Source: JANXZS01 sp963797255 (GTDB lineage: Bacteria; Acidobacteriota; Terriglobia; Terriglobales; Acidobacteriaceae). From it: 64,000 nt of DNA. The notes under the pieces were generated by a model that searched no databases, was not told where the DNA came from, and was given only the letters and a program-made list of their open reading frames with translations. Where the stretch lies: assembly GCA_963797255.1 (NCBI GenBank), contig CAWCOV010000019.1, positions 620,001 to 684,000 on the forward strand, in the 5' to 3' direction. The position numbers and the translations under genes were made by a program. Of this stretch, positions 18,038-27,324 are shown in pieces. Position 1 is the first letter of the stretch; every line of letters begins with the position of its first letter.

Positions 18038-18964
18038 TTACGCCTTGTTTTGATCAAAGGCATCGCGCAATTCCTGGATCTGCTGTGGGGTCGTACGGCA
18101 ACATCCGCCGATAGCATGTGCTCCCGCAGCGCGCCAGGCGGCCGAGCGGCTTGCCAATTCTCCGGGATCCACGTCGCCCTGCCATGACCGGCTACTGGCA
18201 TCCCACGTTTCTCCTGAGTTTGGATAGACAACAATGGGCTTGGTTGTTGCGGGTCGTAACTCGTTCAATAGAGAAAGAATGAGTGCCGGAGCTGTGCAAT
18301 TGATACCAACCGCAACGACTTGAGGATGGGAGTCCAGCAACCGGCCACAGTCTCGCAGTCGCTCCCCATGAGCCACGCGAGTTTCGTCCCGGCAAGTGAA
18401 ACTGATCCATGCAGCAACTTCCGGGGACTCCTCGAGAGCGATGAGGATGGCGCCCGCCTCGTCCAGCGAAGGGATCGTTTCAAAAGCGAGGAAATCAGCA
18501 TTTGTGGACACGAGCACCGAAATTCGCTTCGCATGAAACTGGACAACCTCTTCAAACGAAAGGCTGTAATTGCCGTGGTATTCCGCGCCGTTGTGCAGCA
18601 TGGCACCGAATGGCCCCAGCGAAGCCCCAATCCAGATACGACGGTCCGATATTCTTCGATACCAGTCGCGAGCAGACTCCGCCAGCGATACCGACCTGCG
18701 GAGCGCATCGGCTGTTGCTTGCGCAGAGAATCCCTGTTCCGCGAATCCTTCCTCTGAAACCTGGTAACTGGCGGTAAGAATGCAATCCGCTCCAGCCTGC
18801 AAATAGCTGCGGTGAACAGCCTCAATCGTGGCAGGGGATTCTTCCAGAATGCGAGCAGACCAGAGTGGGTGCGATAGGTCGCATCCAAGATGCTCCAACT
18901 CCGTCGCCATCGCTCCATCAATGATTCGTAGCCCGGCCAGATTCACGTGGGAAGCGGAAAGCAT
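18038..18964 (-). CDS. mmuM: Homocysteine S-methyltransferase
   Basis: 308 residues, a stand-alone methyltransferase barrel that transfers methyl from S-methylmethionine (or SAM) to homocysteine to make methionine. Zinc ligands are the Cys in AVGINCTAP and the Cys pair in AIGGCCRTTPQQI. The N-terminal IIDGAMATELEHLGCDLSHP is the substrate-binding signature. Its length fits MmuM, not the large MetH. No transport gene is adjacent. The barrel is shared with betaine-homocysteine methyltransferases, so the methyl donor is inferred. Confidence 0.9.
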   Translation of the reverse strand: MLSASHVNLAGLRIIDGAMATELEHLGCDLSHPLWSARILEESPATIEAVHRSYLQAGADCILTASYQVSEEGFAEQGFSAQATADALRRSVSLAESARDWYRRISDRRIWIGASLGPFGAMLHNGAEYHGNYSLSFEEVVQFHAKRISVLVSTNADFLAFETIPSLDEAGAILIALEESPEVAAWISFTCRDETRVAHGERLRDCGRLLDSHPQVVAVGINCTAPALILSLLNELRPATTKPIVVYPNSGETWDASSRSWQGDVDPGELASRSAAWRAAGAHAIGGCCRTTPQQIQELRDAFDQNKA

Positions 18965-19119
18965 AGATCGATTGTAGCGAGGTGGCGGAGACTACCGAAG
19001 TGACGCGTTGACGCTGCTGCAAGAATTATGTGGCAGCGTTCCATTAGCAGCATGCGCAACCGCTGCAAAATAGTTATAGGGTTCCCTCCTTGAGCTATCC
19101 AGAACCACCCCGAACGATC

Positions 19120-20706
19120 TCAATTTTGCAGGACGGTCACAGAGTTGGGAAGTTCCGGCGCGAACGCGACAAGTGAGTCCTGAAGCTTAAGTATCCCCGT
19201 ACTTTGTACTGCATAGAAACTTACCGTCGAATCGCCAAGAATTAAGTTGTCGGAAATTCGCCACCGGCCGACCCGGGTCCACTTAGGCGGAAGAGCAGGT
19301 CCGCCCCAATCGGTAATCTTTCGATCACCAAACCAGGCATCATAGACAATTGCAATCTCGGGATTAACTCGGCCAACCTCAGAATCTATGATCGTGGTCG
19401 TATAGCAGCCATCCCTTCTAGCCTTAAATACACCCCAATTTGCAAGCCCGGTCAGATCCAGCAAACGAATATCGCTGGCGTAAGTGATCCAACCGATATC
19501 GTTCGCTGCTACTGCCGCTTGCGGGTAGAAGAGGACTACAAATCGTGCCATTTGATACTGTTGCTCATAGATATTGAACGAAGCCCGCTGGATGTCTTTT
19601 GTGGCATTCCAACTACGCGCAGCGAGAATCGCAAGCATGATTCCACCGACCAGAGAGAAGCTGATCCCCGAAGGTATTTTGAATTCTATAAGCGGAAGCG
19701 CAGCAAATAGGCAAACGATGCCAAGAGCAATCAGATAAGCCTCGTAGCGATATACCCAGCCGACACGCGCAAACTGTAAATGAGCAAGAATTGCCAGCCC
19801 AGCGATCAATAATGCAATTCTTCTTCTATCCCAGATCCCAGCCTGCTTCCTCGTTGCAACAAAGGCTGTAACCAGCGCGAAGAAGATGAATCCCACATGC
19901 GGCTCTGCCAGCAGTTGGAGAACAGACCGAAGCCCGAGGCTTAGCAGAATATCCCAAAGCTTTCGACCAATTGCAAAGTGGCCTTTCATCAGGATGGGAT
20001 TGGGAAGCCATGCCCATCCGTGCGCTAACGAAATCGCAGAATAAATAGCAAGCGCTCCCGCTGCCCCCAGCAGTAAACCTAGTCCGAAACGATACCGCTT
20101 GCGGAGGATAAAAAGCACTGCACAAATGCAAATCAGGAATAGACTTTCAAATCGAACCATCACCATCAAAGGGGAGAGCGCAAGAATCCTCCAATCTGAT
20201 GTTCCAGTTTCGAGGGAAGTGGAAGCAAGCCACAAAAAGCATAATGAGAGACACGCGTGAAGACAGTGCTCCAGGCCCGTTAAAGCCAGCACATACAGTG
20301 GCACAAGGGCCAATACTGACAGCAGCCCAAGTCCGCGCAGCCATTCAGAAAGCGGCCTGAGCCATGCGGACGCAAGCAAGAGAAGCAGTGTCGCCGAGAT
20401 CAGCGACAAGACCAACGGCCACCATTCGGTTACTCCGGTCAGCCCATAACAACCAGAGAGAAGAGCAGTGTAAAGCGGCGCGGAGGTTGTAGATGTGAAC
20501 TCAAACCGGGTAACTCCCCACACGCCCGATTGGGAAAAATTCTTGGCGATCGACATCATGATATAGGTGTCGTCGAGCGGATAGATAAATTTCCCGCCAG
20601 TTGCCTTGGACGAAAGCCAGGCTAGACCCACACTCAGCGCAAAGAAGATCACGATTATCGCGACGATCAGCCGTGACCTGCTTACCGAATTTGGGAAGGC
20701 TCTCAT
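19120..20706 (-). CDS. Polytopic membrane protein, GT-C glycosyltransferase-like
   Basis: 528 residues with about ten hydrophobic helices (first at 13-32). After helix 1 comes the acidic loop YPLDDTYIMMSIAKNFSQSG, the position and form of the Asp-containing loop of GT-C glycosyltransferases that use lipid-linked sugars. The C-terminal ~150 residues form a soluble domain. Such proteins modify lipids or surface glycans, but no partner gene is near. Its GC is lower than that of the purine genes around it. Family placement rests on topology and the loop only. Confidence 0.6.
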   Translation of the reverse strand: MRAFPNSVSRSRLIVAIIVIFFALSVGLAWLSSKATGGKFIYPLDDTYIMMSIAKNFSQSGVWGVTRFEFTSTTSAPLYTALLSGCYGLTGVTEWWPLVLSLISATLLLLLASAWLRPLSEWLRGLGLLSVLALVPLYVLALTGLEHCLHACLSLCFLWLASTSLETGTSDWRILALSPLMVMVRFESLFLICICAVLFILRKRYRFGLGLLLGAAGALAIYSAISLAHGWAWLPNPILMKGHFAIGRKLWDILLSLGLRSVLQLLAEPHVGFIFFALVTAFVATRKQAGIWDRRRIALLIAGLAILAHLQFARVGWVYRYEAYLIALGIVCLFAALPLIEFKIPSGISFSLVGGIMLAILAARSWNATKDIQRASFNIYEQQYQMARFVVLFYPQAAVAANDIGWITYASDIRLLDLTGLANWGVFKARRDGCYTTTIIDSEVGRVNPEIAIVYDAWFGDRKITDWGGPALPPKWTRVGRWRISDNLILGDSTVSFYAVQSTGILKLQDSLVAFAPELPNSVTVLQN

Positions 20707-21362
20707 AAACGAGAAGTATCACCGCGCCGTTTAAGAGTAAACGGTACTTTAGAGCGTGCAGGTCCCAGTAATTTCCACTTGCGTGGTATCTCCACGAGCC
20801 CAAGTTCGTTTTTTCGCCGGTGGAAAGTTAGTGGACTGTCCAGTGGAAGCGGGCCGCATCAGTTGTATCTCCTGTTTCTCCGATCGGATTCGATGAATGT
20901 CATGAAAGCCTGAAATCGTACTTTTCCTCCTCTTGAATCCGATAATTCGAAGGAGACGGTCTCCTGAAAGTTAGCCGGAAAGACAGTCTAGCGGTTTCAA
21001 ATCGTCCGTTGGGTTCAGAATTGTTCACGGAGAAACGTCCTGACCCCAAGTAGAAAGCACCGACAGATTGGTCAATGCAGCGTCCGCAGAGCTTGCAACC
21101 AAAAGACGTTGTGGCACGTTTTCTGTCGAAGATATCTATGGGAAGATGCTGATTCTCGACGCAAGCATGTAGGAAACGCTCCCTACTCGCCTCAAGTGTC
21201 TAACCGAAAAGCGAAAGGAGTTCCCGTTGTTTTCAGGGCATCCCTGACCGATCCGTCAGCGCCAGAATCTCTGAACGTTTCTGTTACACTGAAAAGAAGG
21301 CCACAAGCGCAAAAGGGGCATCGACCAGGTCGCCTCTGCTTGGGTCTCCCATCAACACGGTT
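20707..21362. other. Gene-free stretch before tRNA-Pro
   Basis: About 650 bases with no convincing coding frame. It presumably holds the promoters of the membrane-protein gene (leftward) and the tRNA (rightward). I see no riboswitch or long repeat. Short open frames overlapping the tRNA are antisense or read through it. Confidence 0.5.
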
Positions 21363-21464
<102 letters not shown>

Positions 21465-21485
21465 TGGACCAGGCTAAATTGCCTA

Positions 21486-21505
21486 GGGTACCCACGAGGG
21501 TACCC
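21486..21505. repeat. Paired GGGTACCC boxes beside att
   Basis: GGGTACCC at 21486-21493 and 21498-21505, 4 bases apart, between the att repeat and the integrase stop. The equivalent place beside the second att has GGGTTCCC twice with the same spacing (42874-42893). A recombinase or excisionase arm site is possible. Confidence 0.5.
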
Positions 21506-21508
21506 AAT

Positions 21509-22702
21509 TCACTGCATCCGCTTCCAGTGCATACTTTCTTCAATGGAGTGGACGATGATTATTTCTGTTTCTTCAGGCTCGGCGAACACAGCCTCGACAA
21601 CTTTCGTCACCGCGTCGACGCGCTCCTCCCACCAGGTCTTCGAATACACATCAAGCGTGATGCTGCCGGTGCTGCCCGAGTGCCCCATGTTGTCGCGGGC
21701 CACTTCGAGACGAGCGCCGTAACGCCGCATCAGGCTGGCATGCATCATTCGGAAACTGCGGAAGTCGATCGTCGGCGGCAGTCCCAACTTCTCAGCCGTT
21801 TTCTTCACGTGCCGATGAAGCAGGTTATGACGGTCGAGCGGCCTGCCAGCCTCGTTGGCGAATACGAGGTCTTCAGGTTTGCGAAACTTCGTATTCCTCG
21901 CCCACATCTGCTGCACCGCCGCAAGAATCACGCCGTGCCGATCGAATGGCACTTCGCGTTTTCCCGCTTCCGTCTTCACATCGTCGAACTCATTGTCGTA
22001 GACACGTTCGTCCACGATGATGCGATCTATAAGGATGTGATTCCAGCGAAGCGCGAGAACTTCACCCGGACGCATGGACGCGAAGACGATCAGGATCAGA
22101 ATCGACTTGGTCGGTTCTGGCATCCCCTCGATCATGCGGCGAATATCCCGGAGGAAAAGCAAGATGGTTGGCTTCACCGAACGCTTCCTCGGCAGTTTCA
22201 CGCCAACTGCTGGATTGCGGTCGAGCATGCCCCAGACCATCCCCTGGTTCAGACACGCGCGTAGAGTCCCATGAATCAGCCGAATCGACTTCGGTGAAAG
22301 CCTCGGATGCAACGTGTTGAAATACGCCTGCAGTTTCATTGTCGTCAATTTGCGGACCTTGCTATTTCCAAATTCCGGGAGTAGACGCGAAGTGAAGTGG
22401 TCCTCATACTGCTTTCGCGTTGAGTTTTTCAAATACGGCCAAGTCAACTCCCGACACTTGTTGTAGACGGCCCTTACAGTTTCCTCGTCGCTGGCGAAGA
22501 GGTGAGGCTGGTTGTTCCGCTCGTTAATTTTCTCCATCTCTTGGTCGGCCAGCCGTTGTGCCTCTCGCTGACTGCGCACATCGTTTTTCGACCAGGACTT
22601 CGTTCGTTTACGACGCGGGGTTGTTGTGTAGTCCCAAAAGTACAGTTTCCATCTGGTCCCAAGATCTTTCACCTGGGGACGCTGATAACGCCCATGCACC
22701 AC
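21509..22702 (-). CDS. Tyrosine recombinase (integrase)
   Basis: About 398 residues. An N-terminal SAM-like DNA-binding domain is followed by the catalytic domain with the box-I Arg in MRPGEVLALRWNHI, HASLM, the second His in MGHSGSTGS and the nucleophile Tyr in LDVYSKTWW. The box-II motif normally HxxR reads RSFR, so the first histidine is arginine here. Start: GTG at 22702 or 22699, both inside a hairpin stem just after AAGGAGG; the frame stays open upstream to 23164, but that part overlaps an excisionase-like gene. It should integrate the element at tRNA-Pro. Confidence 0.9.
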   Translation of the reverse strand: MVHGRYQRPQVKDLGTRWKLYFWDYTTTPRRKRTKSWSKNDVRSQREAQRLADQEMEKINERNNQPHLFASDEETVRAVYNKCRELTWPYLKNSTRKQYEDHFTSRLLPEFGNSKVRKLTTMKLQAYFNTLHPRLSPKSIRLIHGTLRACLNQGMVWGMLDRNPAVGVKLPRKRSVKPTILLFLRDIRRMIEGMPEPTKSILILIVFASMRPGEVLALRWNHILIDRIIVDERVYDNEFDDVKTEAGKREVPFDRHGVILAAVQQMWARNTKFRKPEDLVFANEAGRPLDRHNLLHRHVKKTAEKLGLPPTIDFRSFRMMHASLMRRYGARLEVARDNMGHSGSTGSITLDVYSKTWWEERVDAVTKVVEAVFAEPEETEIIIVHSIEESMHWKRMQ

Positions 22703-22721
22703 ATTCCTCCTTATGTGGTGC
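22696..22721 (-). promoter_or_regulatory. Translation-control hairpin at integrase start
   Basis: On the minus strand a 9-bp perfect stem (GCACCACAT / ATGTGGTGC) holds an 8-base loop that is exactly the Shine-Dalgarno AAGGAGGA. The candidate GTG start codons lie in the 3' arm, so folding would sequester them. A short alternative frame (ATG-TGG-TGC) begins in the same arm. Confidence 0.55.
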
Positions 22722-22755
22722 TTCAATCGCGGTCTCTTTGTAGCATCGAAAGTTA

Positions 22756-23164
22756 TCATTGAGCAACTTCCGATCCGCCGAGGAACCGCTTGATGATTGC
22801 GGGACGGAAGCGCACGTAATGGCCGAGACGCAGGACTCCCGGGATCGTTATCGGCGTTTGCATAAATCCAACTGGTTGGCACTTTGAGCAGCGCGGAGAC
22901 CTGGTGAGCTTCAAAGAGACGGTCAAGACTTCCGAGCCATTGCTCGACCGCCTGGCTACGGAAACGGAAGTAGCTGCCCAGCCGTTCAAACCCCGGGATC
23001 TCGAGGGAATGAGCGCGCACCCAATGCAGCTTCATTACAAGGGTGTCAGCGAGTTCAGTGTCGGAAAGAAGTGCTGGAAAAGCCAAGACAGGCGTCTCGG
23101 CGGGTTGTGTTTGTGGTTGCGACAAGAATTGCCTCCGTATGAGGTGGCCGGCTCTGGCCGGCAC
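22756..23164 (-). pseudogene. Tandem excisionase-like HTH modules, second one frameshifted
   Basis: Two AlpA/MerR-like helix-turn-helix modules lie in a row. The first reads LSDTELADTLVMKLHWVRAH ... RLGSYFRFRSQAVEQWLG, the second LFEAHQVSALLKVPTSWIYA then, after a one-base shift near 22,840, VLRLGHYVRFRPAIIKRFLG and a stop at 22756. The pattern helix, helix, then G-x-Y-x-R-F-R before a last helix is that of recombination directionality factors (Xis). The position directly upstream of the integrase supports this. The single-base shift separates the second module, so the product is probably broken. The exact start is unclear. Confidence 0.6.
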
Positions 23165-23263
23165 TCATAACGGAGGGCTGGTCTCCCTTGGTTTTGCGGT
23201 GACATTTGAGCCGTTGATTCCTTTTACTTCTTGCATCTCAGTACTCCTTCGAAATTGAAGCTG

Positions 23264-23296
23264 CCGGGCGCGCTCCGTTATGAGGAGCGCGCCCGG
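23264..23296 (-). terminator. GC-rich hairpin after DUF5131 fragment
   Basis: A 13-bp perfect stem, CCGGGCGCGCTCC with GGAGCGCGCCCGG, and 7-base loop, six bases past the stop at 23302. No T run; terminator or other structure. Confidence 0.6.
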
Positions 23297-23301
23297 AAGC
23301 G

Positions 23302-23742
23302 CTACGCTGCTTGTTCCAGAATGCCAACAGACCAGAACTGCTTCTTCAGTTCAGCCTCGATCTGACGGCGCTTAGCAAGGGATGGAGCCATCCCTCCCGG
23401 AATGGGAGGACAAGCCTTGTACTCCTTGCCATCGAGTTCACATCCGAATTTGCCCTTAGGGAAACCGCCCCATTGCTTGAAATAGAAAGGCACATCCGCG
23501 GATTTGCATTGATCGCGAAGAGACGTCACCCACTCCTTCCGTATCGGACGCGCTCCACGCCCGCTCTCGCCGCCCACGATGACCCAGTCGATGCCATCCA
23601 GAGAGACAACCCCGAGATCCTCGAGCAATGGTTCAATGCTGAGGAAGCGCATGCTGACATCACACTTCTTCAGGCAATCCAGGCGCGGCAAACCGTGCTT
23701 CTTGTTCTCGACGGTCACTCCCCACCAGATGTGCTCAGACCA
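23302..23742 (-). pseudogene. DUF5131 (phage Gp37/Gp68-like) C-terminal fragment
   Basis: About 145 residues corresponding to the C-terminal part of the ~250-residue DUF5131 family. Landmarks are HIWWGVTVENKKHGLPRLDC, RFLSIEPLLEDLG, IDWVIVGGESGRGARPI and VPFYFKQWGGFPKG. The family is found in phages and mobile elements and resembles radical SAM-type folds, but the N-terminal half is absent. The fragment is fused out of frame to a serine-recombinase fragment at ~23,740. Confidence 0.8.
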
Positions 23743-24094
23743 GGACAACATCGAACTGGCCGCGGCGAGCATCCCGCATCATCTGATCTAGCCCAGGCCG
23801 CTTGGCCTTCGTGCCGGAGATCCGATCGGTGTACTCGTGCACGATCTCATAGCCGCGCTGAGCAGCCATCTGCCGGAGATCGAGAAGCTGGGTCTCCGGG
23901 TGCTGGTCGACTGTAGAGACCCTCATATAGATAGCGGCGCGCTTCATGCCCGCTTGCTCTTCTTCTTCGGACGTGCCTTGTTTGCTGACATAGCTCTCGA
24001 TGAACTCGATAAGCACGGTCGTCATATCCAGGCCCTTGCGTGCTGTTGCGGACTTAAAAGCGTTGTGAAGATCGATAGGTACATTCAGATTCAT
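23735..24094 (-). pseudogene. Ribbon-helix-helix domain joined to truncated serine recombinase
   Basis: From ATG 24094 (AAGGA upstream) about 49 residues resemble a ribbon-helix-helix DNA-binding protein (MNLNVPIDLHNAFKSATARK ... TTVLIEFIESYVSK), as in ParG/plasmid regulators. Without a stop this runs into a resolvase N-terminal domain, MKRAAIYMRVSTVDQHPETQ, with the catalytic Ser in RVST and DRISGTKAKRPGLDQMM. It ends abruptly after FDVVLV, where a complete recombinase would continue with a WS..R motif. Either the RHH stop was lost or the two were always one protein. The 3' truncation coincides with the DUF5131 junction. Confidence 0.7.
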
Positions 24095-24128
24095 GCGTTT
24101 CGTTCCTTCTGGCTCTCGTTTAATCTCC

Positions 24129-24152
24129 CTCACCTCCTCTCTAAGAGGTGAG
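24129..24152. promoter_or_regulatory. Inverted repeat upstream of RHH gene
   Basis: CTCACCTC (24129-24136) and GAGGTGAG (24145-24152), 8-base spacer, 35 bases before the RHH start. It is a plausible operator for autoregulation. Confidence 0.4.
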
Positions 24153-24217
24153 TGTATGGGGCTATGAGTACTTGCCGCCAGTACCCCCGGAGGTCCGGGG
24201 GGCGGCGACAGGACAGC

Positions 24218-24502
24218 TTACAAGCCCCAGGCATCCTTGCAGACGAGTGCCAGACTCACGATCTGGTCATAATGGCACTCGAGAGCGCCGGCCATGGACT
24301 GGAGCTGGACCGCATCATCAGGGACATGACCGGCTTCGATGGCCGCCCATTCCGAAGGCTCCATGCCAGCCAGGGTGGCCATTTCTTCCAGGGACTGACA
24401 CTTGGACTCACGGATCTTCTCGATACAGCGTCCGAAAAGCCTGGCGTAGACCTGATGGCGGGCGGGAGTGGGGGCGGATTGCATGCTGATTACCATATTC
24501 AT
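24218..24502 (-). CDS. Small HTH (XRE-like) protein
   Basis: 94 residues. The central part, SLEEMATLAGMEPSEWAAIE followed by AGHVPDDAVQLQSMAGALEC, has the spacing of an XRE/lambda-repressor type helix-turn-helix (E-x-x-A-x-x-A-G-x-x-x-x-x-W/x-x-x-I-E-x-G). It would be a regulator of the element. No good ribosome site precedes ATG 24502; ATG 24484 is an alternative. It is the only intact small gene in this stretch. Confidence 0.5.
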   Translation of the reverse strand: MNMVISMQSAPTPARHQVYARLFGRCIEKIRESKCQSLEEMATLAGMEPSEWAAIEAGHVPDDAVQLQSMAGALECHYDQIVSLALVCKDAWGL

Positions 24503-24649
24503 ATGAGTATTGCTCCTGAGAGACGCGTCCTGTCAAGGAAAAACAGGCCGCATTTAGATCGAATTGGACTACCTGATGATCATCTACTCATCAGCCATTC
24601 AACCAAAGCCATCTCTATGGAGACACAAGCTACACAGGATCCAACCTGA

Positions 24650-25080
24650 AGGTCATGCTCGAGGTGGCTAACGCCTCGCAGAGAGGCACAGGCATCTCAA
24701 CTCGCATGTCGAAACAACTGGCAGAGCTGACGACCATTACGGTCTCAGTGCATCGCGTCAAGTCACCCGCTGCCAGCCATGGGTTACATCAACACCAAGG
24801 GCTGGGCCCGCGGCCGCCGCACGGTGGCCGGCACCATGGTCCTGACTCAACTCACGACCGATGTTCTGGCTAGCTTCCTGACCTCCTCGGCGTTCACTTC
24901 CGATCTGTCCAAGGACTAGCAGTACTTCAAGGTCGATCAGCTCCCGCCATTCAACATCTCCATGCTGTTTGCTGATGAGTACGGCCACATGAGCTATCAG
25001 CGCATCCTCGGCGTTGAGTTCGTGACTATCAGGCAACGTTCATTCGATTCAGGACATGCTGAGCGAACAGACCAGGTCTC
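24650..25080 (+). pseudogene. Remnant of a phage/virion structural protein
   Basis: Broken frames give a recognisable structural-protein tail. An early part is VMLEVANASQRGTGISTRMS. After frame changes come MGYINTKGWARGRRTVAGTM and VLTQLTTDVLASFL. Past an in-frame TAG at 24917 it continues YFKVDQLPPFNISMLFADEY and SYQRILGVEFVT, then IQDMLSEQT. D-Q-L-P-P-F-N-x-x-x-x-F-A-x-E-Y-G followed by G-V-E-F-V is a pattern I associate with tail/virion proteins of large phages. At least two frame shifts and one stop make it non-functional. The family name is from memory, not a search. Confidence 0.5.
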
Positions 25081-25807
25081 TCCGTCCTGTCGCACACAAA
25101 ACACCTCGCGCGGGCGCGCGATGGCGGACAGAGCCAGCCCCGGCTCGAGTTCGTGGTCCCGGTCATGTTCCTCGTCGCAGGCCAGACCAGGCTCAGGAAT
25201 TTGTAGTCTTCAGAATCCTCTGGGATTGGCTGGAATTCTCTGGGAAGAGATTGTTTATTCTCTCTACTCTCTCTCTTTATCAAGAGGACTCTCTTCTTCT
25301 TTTCAGATCATGGCTATGAAAGTTTTGGCTGGCAAGGAAGAGGATCTTAGTTATCTATATATAGAGAATATTCTTGATCTGCTCGCTTCTTTTGCCCGCG
25401 CCGATCTCCCGATTTTGCCTCGCGCCTGCGACGCGCAAGGCAGCCCAAGAGTTCCCGTTTTGGGACAGTTTTTCAGACGCCAAAAGAAATATCCAACCCG
25501 ACTATCAAATCGAGGTTGGATTTTGTGCAGTCGAAAGTAGGGGGAACATATGTTTCCCCCTACAGCACTGCAGAGTACCGCCAGTTTGGTGTTTTTCGAC
25601 CCGGCTCAAAATTCCCCGAGGTAGTATAGAAAAATCGAGCTCAACCGATGATTTTCTCCTTGGCAGAGCACCCTCAAACTGGCGGTAAAGAGTATAGGTA
25701 ATTCTTCTCATCCATGTGAGCTAGATCACACAACGCGGGACCGAGTTCCCACGGGGCTTTCGAGGTGAGATTGACTGTCAAAAAGCATACTCATACACTC
25801 ATACAAA
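25081..25807. repeat. 0.7-kb structured repeat, copy A
   Basis: Starts with a ~50-base box (TCCGTCCTG.CGCACACAAA...) and ends with CATACTCATACACTCATACA. In between are a pyrimidine-rich stretch, a near-perfect 21-base palindrome (25540-25560), a pair of 13-base complementary arms (25576-25588 / 25675-25687) and TGTGAGCTAGATCACA at 25715-25730. No conserved coding frame is shared with the other copies. Confidence 0.8.
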
Positions 25808-25908
25808 ATTGAGAGTATTACCTCCTCGTACCGTGCTCTCTCCGTACTGCCGCACACGAAAACACCTCGCGAGGGCGCGCGATGGTCAGAGCATTGATGG
25901 GTGCCCAT

Positions 25909-25944
<36 letters not shown>

Positions 25945-26017
25945 GTTGTCCTGGTTGTAGATAGATCGTGCGGAATAGACTTTGTTTCTTTTTACAGCGC
26001 CCGCCGGAAGAGTGAAC

Positions 26018-26203
26018 TTAATGTTTCTCAAACTGGGGCGGCAAACAATTGGAGTCTCCGCTGGCGCGGATCTCTTCTTCCGTGCTCGTAGCGAACAATT
26101 CCGTCGGCGCGCCTGGACGCCTAAGCTTCAAGAACATTCCTGCAAAGCTGAATCCATCCAGGAATGACACCAGAAAGATCCGGGTATTTCCAGTCGTCTT
26201 CAC
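26018..26203 (-). CDS. Small unknown protein inside repeat copy B
   Basis: 61 residues from GTG 26203, which is preceded by GGAGGAGA at ideal distance. The sequence has a hydrophobic first third (RIFLVSFLDGFSFAGMFLKL) and then a polar tail (RRPGAPTELFATSTEEEIRA). I do not recognise it. The ribosome site and an amino-acid make-up unlike the surrounding non-coding repeats are the only support. Confidence 0.35.
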   Translation of the reverse strand: MKTTGNTRIFLVSFLDGFSFAGMFLKLRRPGAPTELFATSTEEEIRASGDSNCLPPQFEKH

Positions 26204-26948
26204 AGTAAGTCTCCTCCTTCGCCGGTAAGGAAGCAGGATATTGGGTGGCTGCATATAGGAGACTGTTCTTTTCTTTTGCGACGCTGATCCCTCGATTTGC
26301 CTCGCGCGGGAACCGCGCGGCTGTTCAGAGTACGTTTTGGGACAGCTTCAGACCCCAAAAGAAATCTCAAAACCGACCTTCACATCGAGGTTGCAATTTG
26401 TGCAGTCGAAGTTTAGGTGGGGAACATATGTTTTCCCCTACAGCACTGACACTATATCGACCATCTTTGTACCTTTTTTTTTGGACCCCGAAATTCCGAA
26501 TAGGAATTCGCAGCCAACCGGTGATATTTTCCCTCCCAACACCCCCGCGGCGACCCCGCGCAGGCTGCTCCAGCGTGACTTATTGGTACACTTTTGGACA
26601 CCAAAAGAAATATCCAGCCGACTATCAAATCGAGGTTGCATTTTGTGCAGTCGAGACCAGGGGGAACACGTGTTTCCCCCTACAGCACTGCAGAGTACCG
26701 CCAGTTTGGTGTTTTTCGAGGGTCAAAATTCCCCGAGGTAGTATAGGAAAATTGAGCTCAACCGATGATTTTCTCCGGCAGAGCACCCTCAAACTGGCGG
26801 TAAAAGTATAGGTAATTCTTCTCATCCATGTGAGCTAGATCACACAACGCGGGATCGAGTTCCCACAGGCGTTTGCGGGCGAGATTGACTCGCACAAGCC
26901 ATACTCATACACTCATACAAATTGAGATTGTTAGAGTCCGAAGATCCC

Positions 26949-27324
26949 ATGGCAGCGATCAGAGGCGTGTGGAAGAATCCCACGAAATCCAGGTGCGACG
27001 TTAAGGTCGCCTATCCCTCTATGAACATCGCCGAGGCTAAAGCCAACCGAGGCTTCCAGACGCGCCGGGCATCTGATCATTGCATACCAGTGCTTCGACT
27101 GCGGGGCCTTTCACATCGGCCACCCCGACTTGTCCCAGACGCTCGCTCACCCCAGGAAGGTCAAGATCAAGACACCACCCATCTGTGTGCTCTGCGGCAT
27201 CCTCATACAGAAACACCTGGGAAGATTCATCAAACATCCCCAAGGCTATGCTTGCGGCACAAAGAAGTGTCGGTGGCGTTGCAATACTATCCGCAGAGAG
27301 AAGGAAACGAAATTACTCGGCTAG
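26949..27324 (+). pseudogene. Small zinc-ribbon protein, frameshifted (copy 1)
   Basis: Begins MAAIRGVWKNPTKSRCDVKV. A frame change around 27,040-27,070 leads to GHLIIAYQCFDCGAFHIGHP, and the frame from 27130 ends SQTLAHPRKVKIKTPPICVL ... KCRWRCNTIRREKETKLLG. CxxC pairs (CFDC, CVLC) and a final CGTKKCRWRC suggest zinc binding. It follows repeat copy B exactly as its homologue at 28821 follows copy C, so the gene belongs to the repeated unit. Function unknown. Confidence 0.6.
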
